From the NCBI RefSeq assembly GCF_003003255.1, contig NZ_PVTD01000002.1, positions 248,001 to 312,000 on the forward strand: DNA of 64,000 bases, read 5' to 3'. The DNA is from Aliiruegeria haliotis (GTDB lineage Bacteria; Pseudomonadota; Alphaproteobacteria; Rhodobacterales; Rhodobacteraceae). Shown piece by piece: positions 8,299-18,163 of the stretch. A model generated the notes under the pieces. It saw only the letters and a program-made list of their open reading frames with translations. It did no database searches and was not told the DNA's origin. The translations under genes and the position numbers were made by a program. Position 1 is the stretch's first letter; every line of letters starts with the position of its first letter.

Positions 8299-10548
8299 GT
8301 GAAGCCGGAGAACAGCGACAGCAGCGGCAGCCGACGGCTGCTGGGCCGGCTGAAGCAGGCGCTTGCCGAGCCAGCCGAAGGACAGGAACGGCTTGACCGC
8401 ATCACGGCGCTCATCGCCGAGGAAATGGCAACGCCTGTCTGTTCCATCTACCTGTTCCGCGATGCCGACACTCTGGAGCTTTGCGCCACCGAGGGCCTGA
8501 ACACCGAAGCCGTACACAAGACCCGGATGCGCATGGGCGAAGGCCTTGTCGGGCGCGTCGCCGCCTCCACCCAGCCGATCAATACCGGGAACGCGCCGTC
8601 CGAGGCCGGGTTCCGCTACATGCCGGAGACCGGTGAGGAGATCTACTCCGCCTTTCTCGGCGTGCCCATTCAACGGTTGGGCGAGCGCCTTGGCGTGCTC
8701 GTCGTCCAGTCCAAGGAGCCGACGCCCTACGGCGAAGACGAGGTTTACGCGCTGGAAGTTGTCGCCATGGTGCTGGCGGAGATGGCGGAGCTTGGCGCCT
8801 TCGTCGGCGAAGGCGCGGCAATGGCCGCCCCGCACCAGCATTCGGTCATGGTGCGAGGGCTGTCCGCGCAGGAGGGCGCTGCCGAAGGCAACGTGCTGCT
8901 GCACGAGCCACGGGTGGTCGTCACCAACCCCTTCGCCGATGATTCCGAAGCCGAGCTTCATCGCCTGCGCAAGGCTGTGGACAAGCTGCGGATCTCCGTC
9001 GACGAAATGCTGACCGGCACCGATGCGACAGAGAAGGACCAGCGCGAAGTGCTGGAAGCCTACCGCATGTTCGCCAACTCCAAGGGCTGGTTGCGCCGGA
9101 TGGAGGGCGACATCCAGCGCGGCCTTTCTGCCGAAGCCGCGGTGGAGAAGGAACAGACGGCGGCCCGGGCCCGGATGGAGCAGGTTCCCGATCCCTATCT
9201 CAGGGAACGGCTGCATGATCTCGATGACCTGTCCAACCGCCTTCTGCGTCTGCTGACGGGCCAGGGTGACGATACCGGCGTGGAAATGCCGGACAACCCG
9301 ATCCTCGTGGCACGCAATATCGGTCCCGGCGAGTTGCTGGCATACGGTCGCGGCCTGCGGGGGATCATCCTCGAAGAGGGCTCCGTGGGCAGCCATGCGG
9401 CCATTGTCGCCAGAGCCCTGGCCATCCCGCTGGTGATCAACGCCGAACGCATCACCACGGAGGCGCTGAACGGCGACCACGTGTTGCTCGATGGCGACCA
9501 GGGGATCATTCACCTTCGCCCCGAGGATACGGTCGCCACGGCCTTCCGGGACAAGATGGCGATGGCCACCAAGGCCCAGGAACGCTACGCCTCCATCCGT
9601 CGGGTGCCGGCCACGACGGTCTACGGCCCGACCATCCGGCTCGACATGAACGCCGGCCTCATGGCCGACCTGCCGTCGCTGCGGTCGTCGGGTGCCGATG
9701 GTGTCGGCCTGTTCCGTACCGAATTGCAGTTTCTCGTCCGCTCCAAGGTGCCGCGCCGCGGCGAGCTGGCCAGCCTCTATTCCCGCGTGCTGGACGCCGC
9801 GGGCGACAAGCGGGTGGTCTTCCGTACCCTCGACATCGGGTCGGACAAGGTGCTGCCCTACATGAAGCCGCAGGACGAGCCCAACCCGGCGCTTGGCTGG
9901 CGGGCAATCCGTGTCGGGCTCGACAAGCCCGGCGTCATGCGGATGCAATTGCAGGCCCTGATCCGGGCGGCCAACGGGCGGCCGCTCTCCATCATGTTCC
10001 CCTTCGTTGCCCAGTTCGACGAATTCCGCACCGTGCGGCAACGGTTCTTCGACGAGCTGGAACACGAGGACAAGCTCGGCCACGTGCTGCCGGAGGAGGT
10101 CGAGGTCGGCGCGATGCTGGAGACCCCGAGCCTTGCGTTCGCACCCAAGCAGTTCTTCGACATGGCAGATTTCATCTCTGTCGGCGGCAACGATCTGAAG
10201 CAGTTCTTCTTTGCAGCCGACCGGGAGAACGAACGGGTGCGCCGTCGCTACGACACGCTGAACGTGTCCTTCCTGACCTTCCTCGAATGGATCGTCATGC
10301 GCTGCAAGGAATCCCGGACGCCCCTCAGCTTCTGCGGAGAAGACGCCGGGCGGCCCGTGGAGGCGCTGTGTTTTTCCGCCATGGGTTTCCGCACACTGTC
10401 GATGCGCCCGGCCTCCATCGGGCCGGTCAAACACCTGCTGCGCCGCTCCAACCTCTCGGAGGTGCGCGAGGTGATCGACGAGGCGCGGGCCAGCGGAGCA
10501 CAGTCGGTACGTCCGGCAGTCATGGACTGGCTCCGGCAACAGGGCTGA
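8299..10548 (+). CDS. ptsP: PtsP, enzyme I of the nitrogen phosphotransferase system
   Basis: About 749 aa. An N-terminal GAF domain (about 15-155) is followed by enzyme I domains. The active-site segment GSVGSHAAIVARALAIP contains the phospho-accepting His near residue 366, and a PEP-binding TIM barrel follows, including TELQFLVRSKVPR. The protein takes phosphate from PEP and passes it to NPr (PtsO) to control nitrogen, potassium and carbon balance. I chose the GTG at 8299 because GGAG lies about 8 bp upstream and related proteins start near this point. An ATG at 8248 would add 17 residues. The gene stands about 0.9 kb downstream of lysC, with the phosphatase gene in between. Confidence 0.93.
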   Translation: MKPENSDSSGSRRLLGRLKQALAEPAEGQERLDRITALIAEEMATPVCSIYLFRDADTLELCATEGLNTEAVHKTRMRMGEGLVGRVAASTQPINTGNAPSEAGFRYMPETGEEIYSAFLGVPIQRLGERLGVLVVQSKEPTPYGEDEVYALEVVAMVLAEMAELGAFVGEGAAMAAPHQHSVMVRGLSAQEGAAEGNVLLHEPRVVVTNPFADDSEAELHRLRKAVDKLRISVDEMLTGTDATEKDQREVLEAYRMFANSKGWLRRMEGDIQRGLSAEAAVEKEQTAARARMEQVPDPYLRERLHDLDDLSNRLLRLLTGQGDDTGVEMPDNPILVARNIGPGELLAYGRGLRGIILEEGSVGSHAAIVARALAIPLVINAERITTEALNGDHVLLDGDQGIIHLRPEDTVATAFRDKMAMATKAQERYASIRRVPATTVYGPTIRLDMNAGLMADLPSLRSSGADGVGLFRTELQFLVRSKVPRRGELASLYSRVLDAAGDKRVVFRTLDIGSDKVLPYMKPQDEPNPALGWRAIRVGLDKPGVMRMQLQALIRAANGRPLSIMFPFVAQFDEFRTVRQRFFDELEHEDKLGHVLPEEVEVGAMLETPSLAFAPKQFFDMADFISVGGNDLKQFFFAADRENERVRRRYDTLNVSFLTFLEWIVMRCKESRTPLSFCGEDAGRPVEALCFSAMGFRTLSMRPASIGPVKHLLRRSNLSEVREVIDEARASGAQSVRPAVMDWLRQQG

Positions 10549-10727
10549 GGTCCGCCACGACCGCGCCCTGCCCAACTCCGCACGCGCGCCTTTGTCAATC
10601 CCGTGTTTCGGTGACTTGCCCCGCCCTCTTCGGGTCGCGATGATGGCCGTTCCCGGATCAGGGATGCCGCGAAACACGCGACAGCCGGCGTCTCATCCCC
10701 AGCCTGCTCCGCGCGAACATGCAATAC

Positions 10728-10749
10728 GGCCGGCCTGTTCTTGCCGGCC
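10728..10749. terminator. GGCCGGC hairpin downstream of ptsP
   Basis: Seven-bp perfect stem (10728-10734 with 10743-10749) and an 8-nt loop, in the 250-bp gap between ptsP and the next small gene. No T-run follows. It could end ptsP transcription or shape the leader of the next gene. The rest of the gap shows nothing recognisable. Confidence 0.35.
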
Positions 10750-10800
10750 ACGTGACGAGTGCGCCGTTGCGGCGTGCCACACCTGGGGAGACCAGAAAAC

Positions 10801-11109
10801 GTGGATGATGTTCTGACGATGGAGATTCCGCGCAGCCGGAGTGAGCAAGCGCGGCAAGTTCTGGAGCGGATTTCCTGGCGCGGCTACATGCCGCCCGAAG
10901 CCGGACAGGCGACCGAGGTGCTCTGGGAAGTGCCAGCCGACCAGATCGACCTGATCCGGGCCGTCCTGCGCCGCAACCGGCGTCTGGCCGGAAGCTCGCC
11001 CACCAACTGGGGCTCAATCGACCGGGTTTGCGAGACGATTGCAGAGGCCTCTCGTCGGCTCGGTGTGCGACCGAACTACGGCTACGAAACCGGGTTTCCG
11101 CCGGCCTGA
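10801..11109 (+). CDS. Small hypothetical protein, 102 aa
   Basis: Unrecognised soluble protein, rich in Arg, with the segment PTNWGSIDRVCETIAEASRRLG. I chose the GTG at 10801 because GGGGAGA lies about 9 bp upstream; an ATG at 10819 is possible but has no ribosome binding site. The 3' end overlaps the convergent GNAT gene by 28 bp. Codon use fits the neighbours. It could also be a chance open frame, so I am only moderately sure. Confidence 0.5.
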   Translation: MDDVLTMEIPRSRSEQARQVLERISWRGYMPPEAGQATEVLWEVPADQIDLIRAVLRRNRRLAGSSPTNWGSIDRVCETIAEASRRLGVRPNYGYETGFPPA

Positions 11110-11597
11110 TGGGCTGGCGGTGCGCCGGCCGCCGCCGCGCGCACGACGTTCCCCCGCACGCCCGTCCAGTCGCCGAAACCGAGCACACGTTCCGGGTTCG
11201 TGGGCGGCGGCATGATCACGTCGTCAAGCCGGCTGAAGCCGAAGCGACCGTAGTAGGGCGCGTCTCCGACCAGCAACATGCGATGCCAGCCGATCTCTGC
11301 ACCGCGGGCAACCACGTCACGGATCATCGCCCCGCCTAGCCCTTCGCCCTGGTGTGTAGGGTGAACAGCCACCGGACCGATGAGGGCCGCCGAATGGCCG
11401 GAGATCCGCACCGGCCACGCGCGGATCGCCCCGGAGAGGATCCCGTCCTCCCGCGCGACACGGCAAAGCTCGGCGACCGGATCGACACCATCCCGCAACC
11501 GGTAGGAGGACAATGCCTCCCGGCCCGGAGCGAAACAGAGGTCGAACAGCGCCTCGACCTCCCACCAATCCTCGTCCAGCTCCTGTGTCAGCTCCAC
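11082..11597 (-). CDS. GNAT family N-acetyltransferase, YhbS-like
   Basis: 171 aa. The acetyl-CoA-binding segment reads VAVHPTHQGEGLGGAMIRDVV (V..Q/RxxGxG/A pattern), preceded by the beta-strand ALIGPVAV. 'LVGDAPYYGRFGFS' is typical of YhbS-type predicted acetyltransferases. The substrate is unknown. It begins with GTG behind a GACGAGG-like leader. It is divergent from the flavin reductase and convergent with the small gene at 10801, overlapping its end. Confidence 0.85.
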   Translation of the reverse strand: MELTQELDEDWWEVEALFDLCFAPGREALSSYRLRDGVDPVAELCRVAREDGILSGAIRAWPVRISGHSAALIGPVAVHPTHQGEGLGGAMIRDVVARGAEIGWHRMLLVGDAPYYGRFGFSRLDDVIMPPPTNPERVLGFGDWTGVRGNVVRAAAAGAPPAHQAGGNPVS

Positions 11598-11671
11598 CGT
11601 GCTCGCCTCGTCTTTCCGGCTGGAAACAGCCCCCGCACAGCGTTAGGTCTTTTACAAAGGAGACGCCAGAT

Positions 11672-12277
11672 ATGTTCTATCGCCCTGAAGACGGCCACGG
11701 GCTGCCTCACAACCCCTTCAACGCCATCGTGGCCCCACGCCCGATCGGATGGATCGCCACGCGCGGCACCGACGGGTCGGAGAACCTCGCCCCCTATTCC
11801 TTCTTCAACGCCGTTGCCTACACCCCGCCGCAGGTGATGTTTGCAACCACCGGCAAGAAGCATGACCGCGACGGCACCAAGGACACGCTGGCGAACATCC
11901 GCGACACCGGGGTCTTCGCGGTGAACATCGTCGAATACGCCATGAGGGAGGCGATGAACCTGACGTCCGGCCCCTGGGACAAGGACGTCGACGAGATGGA
12001 GATGGCCGGGTTGCGGCGGGCCGAGTGCGAGAGCATCGACTGCGGTCGCGTGGCGGACGCGCCAGCGACGCTGGAATGCCGTCTGACCCAGATCGTGGAG
12101 CTGGAAGGGAAGTCGAACCTGGTCGCCTTTGGCGAGGTGACCGGCATTCACATGCGCGACGATTGTCTGAAGGACGGCCGGTTCGACGTCACCACCTTCC
12201 TGCCGCTTGCGCGGATGGGCTACCGCGACTTCACCCATGTCACCGAAACGTTCGAGATGACGCGCCCGGGCGAATGA
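11672..12277 (+). CDS. Flavin reductase domain protein
   Basis: 201-residue cytosolic protein of the flavin-reductase-like/FMN-binding split-barrel family. 'NPFNAIVAPRPIGWIATRG' and 'NLAPYSFFNAVAYTPP' form the usual flavin-binding start. It probably binds FMN and uses NAD(P)H, possibly with an oxygenase partner, but no partner is beside it. AAAGGAGA lies 9 bp before the ATG. It is convergent with the methyltransferase at 12290; a small hairpin covers both stop codons. Confidence 0.88.
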   Translation: MFYRPEDGHGLPHNPFNAIVAPRPIGWIATRGTDGSENLAPYSFFNAVAYTPPQVMFATTGKKHDRDGTKDTLANIRDTGVFAVNIVEYAMREAMNLTSGPWDKDVDEMEMAGLRRAECESIDCGRVADAPATLECRLTQIVELEGKSNLVAFGEVTGIHMRDDCLKDGRFDVTTFLPLARMGYRDFTHVTETFEMTRPGE

Positions 12278-12292
12278 CCCTTCCTGGGGTCA
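12275..12292. terminator. Hairpin spanning two convergent stop codons
   Basis: TGACCC (12275-12280) pairs with GGGTCA (12287-12292). The left arm includes the TGA of the flavin reductase and the right arm the TGA of the methyltransferase on the other strand. It is a compact possible bidirectional terminator, with no T-run. Confidence 0.4.
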
Positions 12293-12883
12293 GGGACCGG
12301 GCTGCACGGCAAGCATCTGCACGACGGCACCCGGCCCGTCGTGGTGCCGGCCTTCTTGAACATCCCGCACCGTTTCCTGCAGGATCTCGAAATCGAGCCC
12401 CTTGAGCTCGTCCCGCAGGCTTTCGGCATCCATCATCAACTCCGCGACCGGCGGGCCGCCCGTGTCTCGCTGCAACTGGTCGCGGGTGTAGGCTTCGAGC
12501 ACCATCCTGCCGCCCGGTTTCAGGCCGGCCACGCATCCCTCGTGCACCTCGCGACGGAGTGCCGGCGGCAGGTGCCCGAAGATCTTGACGATTCCGTCCC
12601 AGACGCCGGGTTCGATGCGGAATTCTGCCAGATCTGCGTTGATCACGGTGATCTCGACGCCGCGTTCCTGTGCCAACAGCTCGGCCTTTCGGCACCCGAC
12701 CGCCGAAGCATCCACAGCCGTCACCTTGTAGCCGTGTTGCGCCAGCCAGACGGCATTGCGCCCCTCGCCCTCGGCCAGGCACAGGATGCGCCCCATCGGC
12801 AAGCGATCGGCGACTTCGACAAGGAAGTCGTTCGGTTCCGTGCCATAGGCATATTCCTCGGCACCATATCGTTTGTCCCACAT
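12290..12883 (-). CDS. SAM-dependent methyltransferase
   Basis: 197 aa, class I Rossmann fold. Motif I reads ILCLAEGEGRNAVWLA, with an acidic residue at the end of strand 2 (VTAVDAS), then NADLAEF and a post-I region with GGRMVLEAY. It resembles the tellurite-resistance (TehB)/small-molecule methyltransferase group; the substrate is unknown. The start is the ATG of MWDKRYGAEEYAYG, with GGGAGAG 4-5 bp upstream; the eight residues before it are unlikely. It is convergent with the flavin reductase. Confidence 0.87.
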   Translation of the reverse strand: MWDKRYGAEEYAYGTEPNDFLVEVADRLPMGRILCLAEGEGRNAVWLAQHGYKVTAVDASAVGCRKAELLAQERGVEITVINADLAEFRIEPGVWDGIVKIFGHLPPALRREVHEGCVAGLKPGGRMVLEAYTRDQLQRDTGGPPVAELMMDAESLRDELKGLDFEILQETVRDVQEGRHHDGPGAVVQMLAVQPGP

Positions 12884-13081
12884 GTCACTCTCCCGTTGCC
12901 GTCGCACCGAGCCTACGCACTACGCCGGCAAAGACCAACAGCCCTCGCAGCCGCATTTTCAAACCGGGGAATGCTGGTCCGCAGCAGGGGTGCCACCATC
13001 GCGAGGCGGAACGCGGGCGCGGAATTTGCTGGCCGCGGGTTCGGATCGACGTGCGGCTGCAGCCGCCACCCTGAAACAGAA

Positions 13082-13102
13082 CACCCCGCCAGTGGCGGGG
13101 TG
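13082..13102 (-). terminator. Terminator of the SulP gene
   Basis: Perfect 9-bp stem CACCCCGCC/GGCGGGGTG with a 3-nt loop, 30 bp past the stop of the SulP gene. On the minus strand it is followed by a moderately T-rich TTCTGTTTC. Confidence 0.75.
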
Positions 13103-13131
13103 CAGTAGCGTGCAAGCGAGGGCGAAGGAGG

Positions 13132-14742
13132 TCAGTGCCCCATGTGGAGCACCCCGGTGCGCACCTCGTAGTTCGCTGCGATCGCGTAGTCCGGATCGTC
13201 ATCGGAGTCGACGATGAGCTGGCCGGCCTTCGACAGCAGCTCGTGGCAATCATGGCTGAGGTGGCGCAGTTCCAGCTTCTTGCCTGCTTGCTCGTATTTG
13301 CCGGCGATGGCCTCGATCGCCGTCAGCGCGGACTGGTCCGCCACGCGACTCTCGGCAAAGTCGATGACGACGCGGTCGGGATCGCTGGCCGGATCGAACA
13401 ACTCGGTGAAGCCGTGGGTGGAACCGAAGAAGAGCGGCCCCTGGATCTCGTAGACCTTCTTGCCGTCGTCGGTTTCGGAGATCTTGGCATGGATGCGCGC
13501 CGCGTTTTGCCAGGCATAGGCCAGAGCGGAGACGATCACGCCCACGATCACTGCCGTCGCAAGGTCGGTCATTACCGTGACCACCGTGACCAGCACGATC
13601 ACCACGGCGTCGGTCATCGGGACCTTCCGCATGATCGTCAGCGACTTCCAGGCGAAGGTACCGATCACCACCATGAACATCACGCCCACAAGGGCGGCCA
13701 GCGGGATCTGTTCGATCAGCGGGGCCGCCACGACGATGAAGGCCAGCAGGAACAGCGCCGCCGAGATGCCGGAGATCCGGGTCCGGCCGCCGGATTTCAC
13801 GTTGATCATCGACTGGCCGATCATGGCACAGCCGCCCATGCCGCCAAAGAAGCCGGTCACGGTGTTTGCCACGCCCTGGGCAACGCATTCCTGCGAAGCG
13901 CCGCCGCGTTCGTGCACGATCTCTCCGACCAGGTTCAGGGTCAGCAGGCTCTCGATCAGCCCGATTGCGGCAAGGATCAGCGAATAGGGAAGGATGATTT
14001 CCAGCGTCTCCCAGGTGAGCGGCACCATGGGAATGTGGAACTGCGGCAGCCCCCCCTCGATGGAGGCCATGTCGCCGACACGAGGCACGTCGATGCCAAA
14101 AAGGATCACGATGCCGGCGGTGATGCCGATCCCCGCAAGCGGCGCCGGAATGGCGTTGGTCAGCTTCGGCAGGCCCCAGATAATGGCCATGGTCAGCGCC
14201 ACCAGCGCCAGCATGACAATGAGCGGCCAGCCGGACAGCCATTCGCCTCCTGCCATGCCGTGGCCGGAGACTTCCGCGGTGCCGGGCACCTGGAACTGCG
14301 TCAACTGCGCAAGGAAGATGACGATTGCCAGGCCGTTGACGAAGCCCAGCATCACCGGATGCGGCACCAGCCGGATGAACTTGCCGAGCCTGAAGATACC
14401 GGCCGCGATCTGGATGATCCCCATCAGCACGACCGCCGCAAAGAGGTATTCCACACCGTGATCGGCCACGAGCGCGACCATGACGACGGCCAGAGCGCCC
14501 GTCGCACCCGAGATCATCCCCGGACGGCCACCGATGAGCGCCGTGATCAGGCCCACGATGAAGGCCGCATAGAGCCCCACCAGCGGGTGAACGCCTGCCA
14601 CGAAAGCAAATGCGACCGCTTCGGGAACCAGTGCCAGGGCTACCGTCAGGCCCGCCAAGACCTCCGTCCGCATCCGGGCAGAGCTGAGTTTCTCGCCGGA
14701 GGAGAACTGGGCAAGGTAGTTGCTATCGGCAAGGGCTGCCAT
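13132..14742 (-). CDS. SulP family anion transporter
   Basis: 536-residue inner-membrane protein with about 10-12 membrane segments and a C-terminal STAS domain (about 430-536). The N-terminal part carries the SulP signature region ALVPEAVAFAFVAGVHPLVG, followed by GLITALIGGRPGMISGATGA. SulP proteins carry sulfate, bicarbonate or dicarboxylates; the substrate cannot be decided here. I chose the ATG of MAALADSNYLAQF. A TTG 33 bp upstream is in frame but has no better ribosome binding site. It is a monocistronic unit ended by a strong hairpin. Confidence 0.92.
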   Translation of the reverse strand: MAALADSNYLAQFSSGEKLSSARMRTEVLAGLTVALALVPEAVAFAFVAGVHPLVGLYAAFIVGLITALIGGRPGMISGATGALAVVMVALVADHGVEYLFAAVVLMGIIQIAAGIFRLGKFIRLVPHPVMLGFVNGLAIVIFLAQLTQFQVPGTAEVSGHGMAGGEWLSGWPLIVMLALVALTMAIIWGLPKLTNAIPAPLAGIGITAGIVILFGIDVPRVGDMASIEGGLPQFHIPMVPLTWETLEIILPYSLILAAIGLIESLLTLNLVGEIVHERGGASQECVAQGVANTVTGFFGGMGGCAMIGQSMINVKSGGRTRISGISAALFLLAFIVVAAPLIEQIPLAALVGVMFMVVIGTFAWKSLTIMRKVPMTDAVVIVLVTVVTVMTDLATAVIVGVIVSALAYAWQNAARIHAKISETDDGKKVYEIQGPLFFGSTHGFTELFDPASDPDRVVIDFAESRVADQSALTAIEAIAGKYEQAGKKLELRHLSHDCHELLSKAGQLIVDSDDDPDYAIAANYEVRTGVLHMGH

Positions 14743-15054
14743 GATGGCTCGGGTCACGCGGGGCCTCGTTTGCAATGTGTCATCTGTCGGGTTTTCGCAC
14801 CGACCGCTCCGCAGCTGCGAGCCGGGCCGGAGGCACGGTCATTCGATGGAACGGACCGCGGCACCCTATGCGACACGCCGGCAGCGCGCGACAATGGGAC
14901 GCGATGATTGCGTTATCAGCTTCGGCATGGTGTCAGAAGGACGCCAAGCGGGAACCCGACATGCGTCACGCGCATACCTCATCGTCCGGGCGATGCATTG
15001 ACGCAGTGAATCCGCGGACATAGGTCGGGATCAACGCAGCGCTGCGAGGGCTCG
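14743..15054. other. 312-bp divergent intergenic region
   Basis: No convincing gene. It must carry the promoters of the SulP gene (minus) and the NmrA-like gene (plus). For the latter, TTGACG (14998-15003) and TAGGTC (15021-15026), 17 bp apart, are a weak candidate pair. Confidence 0.5.
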
Positions 15055-15900
15055 ATGGCAAAAATTCTTGTGACCGGGGCGAACGGCAAGACGGGCCAAC
15101 AGGTGGTTGCGGCACTAGGAAAGGCCGGTCTGTCCGCCCGCCGCGCCACGCGCCACCCGCTGGCGCCGGGAGACGTCCGCTTCGACTTTCTTGATCCTGC
15201 GACATGGGACGATGCGCTCGGTGGTGTTCAGGGCCTCTTCCTGATGCGCCCACCCGCCATCGCTCGGATCGACAGCACGCTGGCGCCGTTGATCGCAGCC
15301 GCGCGGGTGGCGGGGGTGCAACACATTTGTTTCCTGTCCGTCGCAGGCGCGGACCGGATGCGCTTCATCCCCCATGCCGCCGTCGAAAGGGCCCTGCGGG
15401 AGGGGCCGGCGGACTGGTCGATCCTGCGACCGGGGTTCTTCGCCCAGAACCTTCAGGATGCCTACATTCACGACATTCGGCACGATGATCGCCTCTTCGT
15501 TCCCGCCGGACGGGGCCGGGTCGCCTTTGTGGATTTGCGGGATGTCGGGTCACTCGCCGCCAGGATCCTTGCTGAGCCAGAACGCCACATCGGCGCCGCC
15601 TACACGCTCACAGGGCCAGTGGCGGCAACCTTTGACGAGGTGGCCGAGGCGCTGTCCCAGACCACCGGGCGCGCCATCACCTACCGGGCTGCGAGCGTCC
15701 CGGGCTATCTGGCGCATCTACGCAAGCAACGTCTGCCCGTCGCGCAGACACTGGTGCAGACGGCGCTTCACGTTGGATTGCGCTTCGGTCAGGCAGAGCG
15801 TGTCGATCCAACCCTTGCCACCCAATTGGGGCGACCTCCGCGGTCGATCTTCGACTACGTCCACGATCACGCGGAGGCATGGGTTCGGGTGGGCGGCTGA
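15055..15900 (+). CDS. NAD(P)-binding NmrA-like / atypical SDR protein
   Basis: 281 aa. The start MAKILVTGANGKTGQQVV is the NAD(P)-binding glycine motif of atypical short-chain dehydrogenases (GxxGxxG-like). 'LSVAGADR' and 'WSILRPGFFAQNL' are typical of the NmrA/azoreductase-like subgroup. Members act as redox sensors or NAD(P)H-quinone/azo reductases; the substrate is unknown. The canonical YxxxK is not evident, as is usual for this group. It precedes mtnP by 83 bp on the same strand but is probably unrelated in function. Confidence 0.87.
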   Translation: MAKILVTGANGKTGQQVVAALGKAGLSARRATRHPLAPGDVRFDFLDPATWDDALGGVQGLFLMRPPAIARIDSTLAPLIAAARVAGVQHICFLSVAGADRMRFIPHAAVERALREGPADWSILRPGFFAQNLQDAYIHDIRHDDRLFVPAGRGRVAFVDLRDVGSLAARILAEPERHIGAAYTLTGPVAATFDEVAEALSQTTGRAITYRAASVPGYLAHLRKQRLPVAQTLVQTALHVGLRFGQAERVDPTLATQLGRPPRSIFDYVHDHAEAWVRVGG

Positions 15901-15983
15901 CTGACACGCGGCATGGACATTCTGCCCAGGGAAATGCAGGCTCCGCGCGAATTTCGGGATTGAACAGACAGGCGGAGAGCGTG

Positions 15984-16853
<870 letters not shown>

Positions 16854-16863
16854 GGAAATCGAA

Positions 16864-17247
16864 GTGTATTTGGTCAAGGTATCCGACGGTGATGTCCAGA
16901 AGCGCGACACATTCTGGGAACTCCTGACACCGAGAGTTCAGGCCGGAGTTGCCGCCCCGGTCGCGGGTGATTTGGCGTTCCTGTGGACACATGAGACTGG
17001 TCTGATTGCAGAAGTGTCGTTCTGTGATCCTGTGCGGGGGAACGCGGAGAAGATCCGGATAGTACCAAGGGCGATCTACCATCAACCTTACCTGAGACCT
17101 GAATGGCTCGCTGACGCAGATCGCGAGAAAACGACGATCCGCTCGAAGCTCAAATGCTACCGCCATTCACGAATCTGGGGGCTTTCAGACGACGAGGTCG
17201 ATGAGCTGGACCGGTCTCGCAGGGAACGAGCCATTCCGGACAACTGA
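16864..17247 (+). CDS. Small protein, possibly EVE/PUA-like, between mtnP and apt
   Basis: 127 aa from a GTG start, with GAGGAAA about 6 bp upstream, overlapping the region of the mtnP stop. I do not recognise a firm family. The layout resembles small EVE/PUA-fold proteins: an N-terminal strand VYLVKVS, a central GDLAFLWTHETGLIAEVSF, and a C-terminal SRIWGLSDDEVDELD. EVE proteins bind modified bases in nucleic acids (family knowledge). Its base composition looks less GC-rich than the neighbouring genes, and it breaks up the mtnP-apt pair, which suggests a later insertion. The function is unproven. Confidence 0.65.
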   Translation: MYLVKVSDGDVQKRDTFWELLTPRVQAGVAAPVAGDLAFLWTHETGLIAEVSFCDPVRGNAEKIRIVPRAIYHQPYLRPEWLADADREKTTIRSKLKCYRHSRIWGLSDDEVDELDRSRRERAIPDN

Positions 17248-17395
17248 GCCTGTTTTCCGGTCGACGCTTGCCGGGCGGCATGTTGGCACAGTGGCGGGAG
17301 AAATCCCCTCTTCCCCCTTGCCCACACCTGTCCGGCCCTGTTGAGTGACACCGCCGCGAAACGGCGAGACAGACATTCGGAAGGAACACCTGACC

Positions 17396-17935
17396 ATGGC
17401 CAGCCACAAGACGGTCAAGGACTACATCCGCACCATCGCCGATTTCCCGCACGAGGGGATCATGTTCCGCGACGTTACCACGCTCTTTGCCGATCCGCGC
17501 GGGTTGCGCATTGCCGTGGACCAGTTGCTGCATCCCTATGCAGGCAGGCCGATTGATTGTGTGGTCGGACTGGAAGCGCGCGGTTTCATCCTTGGCGGGG
17601 CGGTGGCGCACCAGCTGGGCATCGGGTTCGTTCCGATCCGCAAGAAGGGAAAGCTGCCCGGCCCGGTGATCTCGGAAGCCTATACGCTGGAATATGGCGA
17701 GGCCGTCGTGGAAGTCCATGACGATGCCATCGACCCCGGGGCCCGGGTGTTGGTGGTGGACGACCTGCTGGCCACCGGCGGCACCGCCGAAGCGGGCATC
17801 AAGTTGGTCGAGCGACTCGGGGGTGAGGTTGTGGGCTGTGCATTCGTCATCGATCTGCCGGAGCTTGGTGGCCGTGGAAAGCTCGAGGCCATGGGCATGG
17901 ATGTCCATGCGCTCTGCGCCTTCGAAGGAGCCTAG
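17396..17935 (+). CDS. apt: Adenine phosphoribosyltransferase
   Basis: 179 aa, normal length. It joins adenine and PRPP to AMP. The type I phosphoribosyltransferase motif [14 protein letters not shown] lies at about 118-131, and the N-terminal [18 protein letters not shown] is the Apt signature. The start is the ATG of [13 protein letters not shown], with AAGGAA upstream; an in-frame GTG 51 bp earlier is rejected. It works with MtnP to recycle the adenine released in polyamine/SAM metabolism. Confidence 0.97.
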   Translation: MASHKTVKDYIRTIADFPHEGIMFRDVTTLFADPRGLRIAVDQLLHPYAGRPIDCVVGLEARGFILGGAVAHQLGIGFVPIRKKGKLPGPVISEAYTLEYGEAVVEVHDDAIDPGARVLVVDDLLATGGTAEAGIKLVERLGGEVVGCAFVIDLPELGGRGKLEAMGMDVHALCAFEGA

Positions 17936-18153
17936 CCGACCGCAATCAGGCAGAACTGCTGCGACAGGTCGTAGCCGGATGAGATGTCGGTCGCGCAGGA
18001 CGGGATGCGCCCGGGTTGGAGCGCAACGCGTGGACTTTCTTTCGGGTGATCGCAATCACGGCTGGCAGCGGTCGCATCGCGCTCCACCACCGCTGGCTCA
18101 GTAATCAGCCCCGGCAACGGGCTCTGTCCGCCGACCTGTGACCAGCAGGCCAA
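17932..18153 (-). CDS. Doubtful small ORF after the FAD oxidase gene
   Basis: Open frame of 73 codons with coding-like third-position GC and a protein-like C-terminus ([16 protein letters not shown]), filling the gap between apt and the FAD oxidase. The only in-frame start is a TTG without a ribosome binding site. An ATG overlapping the oxidase stop (TGATG) is in another frame. It could be the remnant of a small secreted protein whose start was lost, or noise. It overlaps the apt stop by 4 bp. Confidence 0.3.
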   Translation of the reverse strand: MACWSQVGGQSPLPGLITEPAVVERDATAASRDCDHPKESPRVALQPGRIPSCATDISSGYDLSQQFCLIAVG

Positions 18154-18163
18154 GGCCCCTGCA

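Noticed and set aside
7594-10677. 1027-codon open frame on the minus strand opposite ptsP
   Set aside because: It covers ptsP and the phosphatase gene, both well supported by motifs. The antisense protein has no recognisable domain.
13132-14775. Longer TTG start for the SulP gene
   Set aside because: The added residues MQTRPRVTRAI have no ribosome binding site; the internal ATG matches the usual N-terminus.
14720-15023. Plus-strand frames in the SulP/NmrA-like intergenic region
   Set aside because: Short, without ribosome binding sites, and they overlap the SulP start on the other strand.
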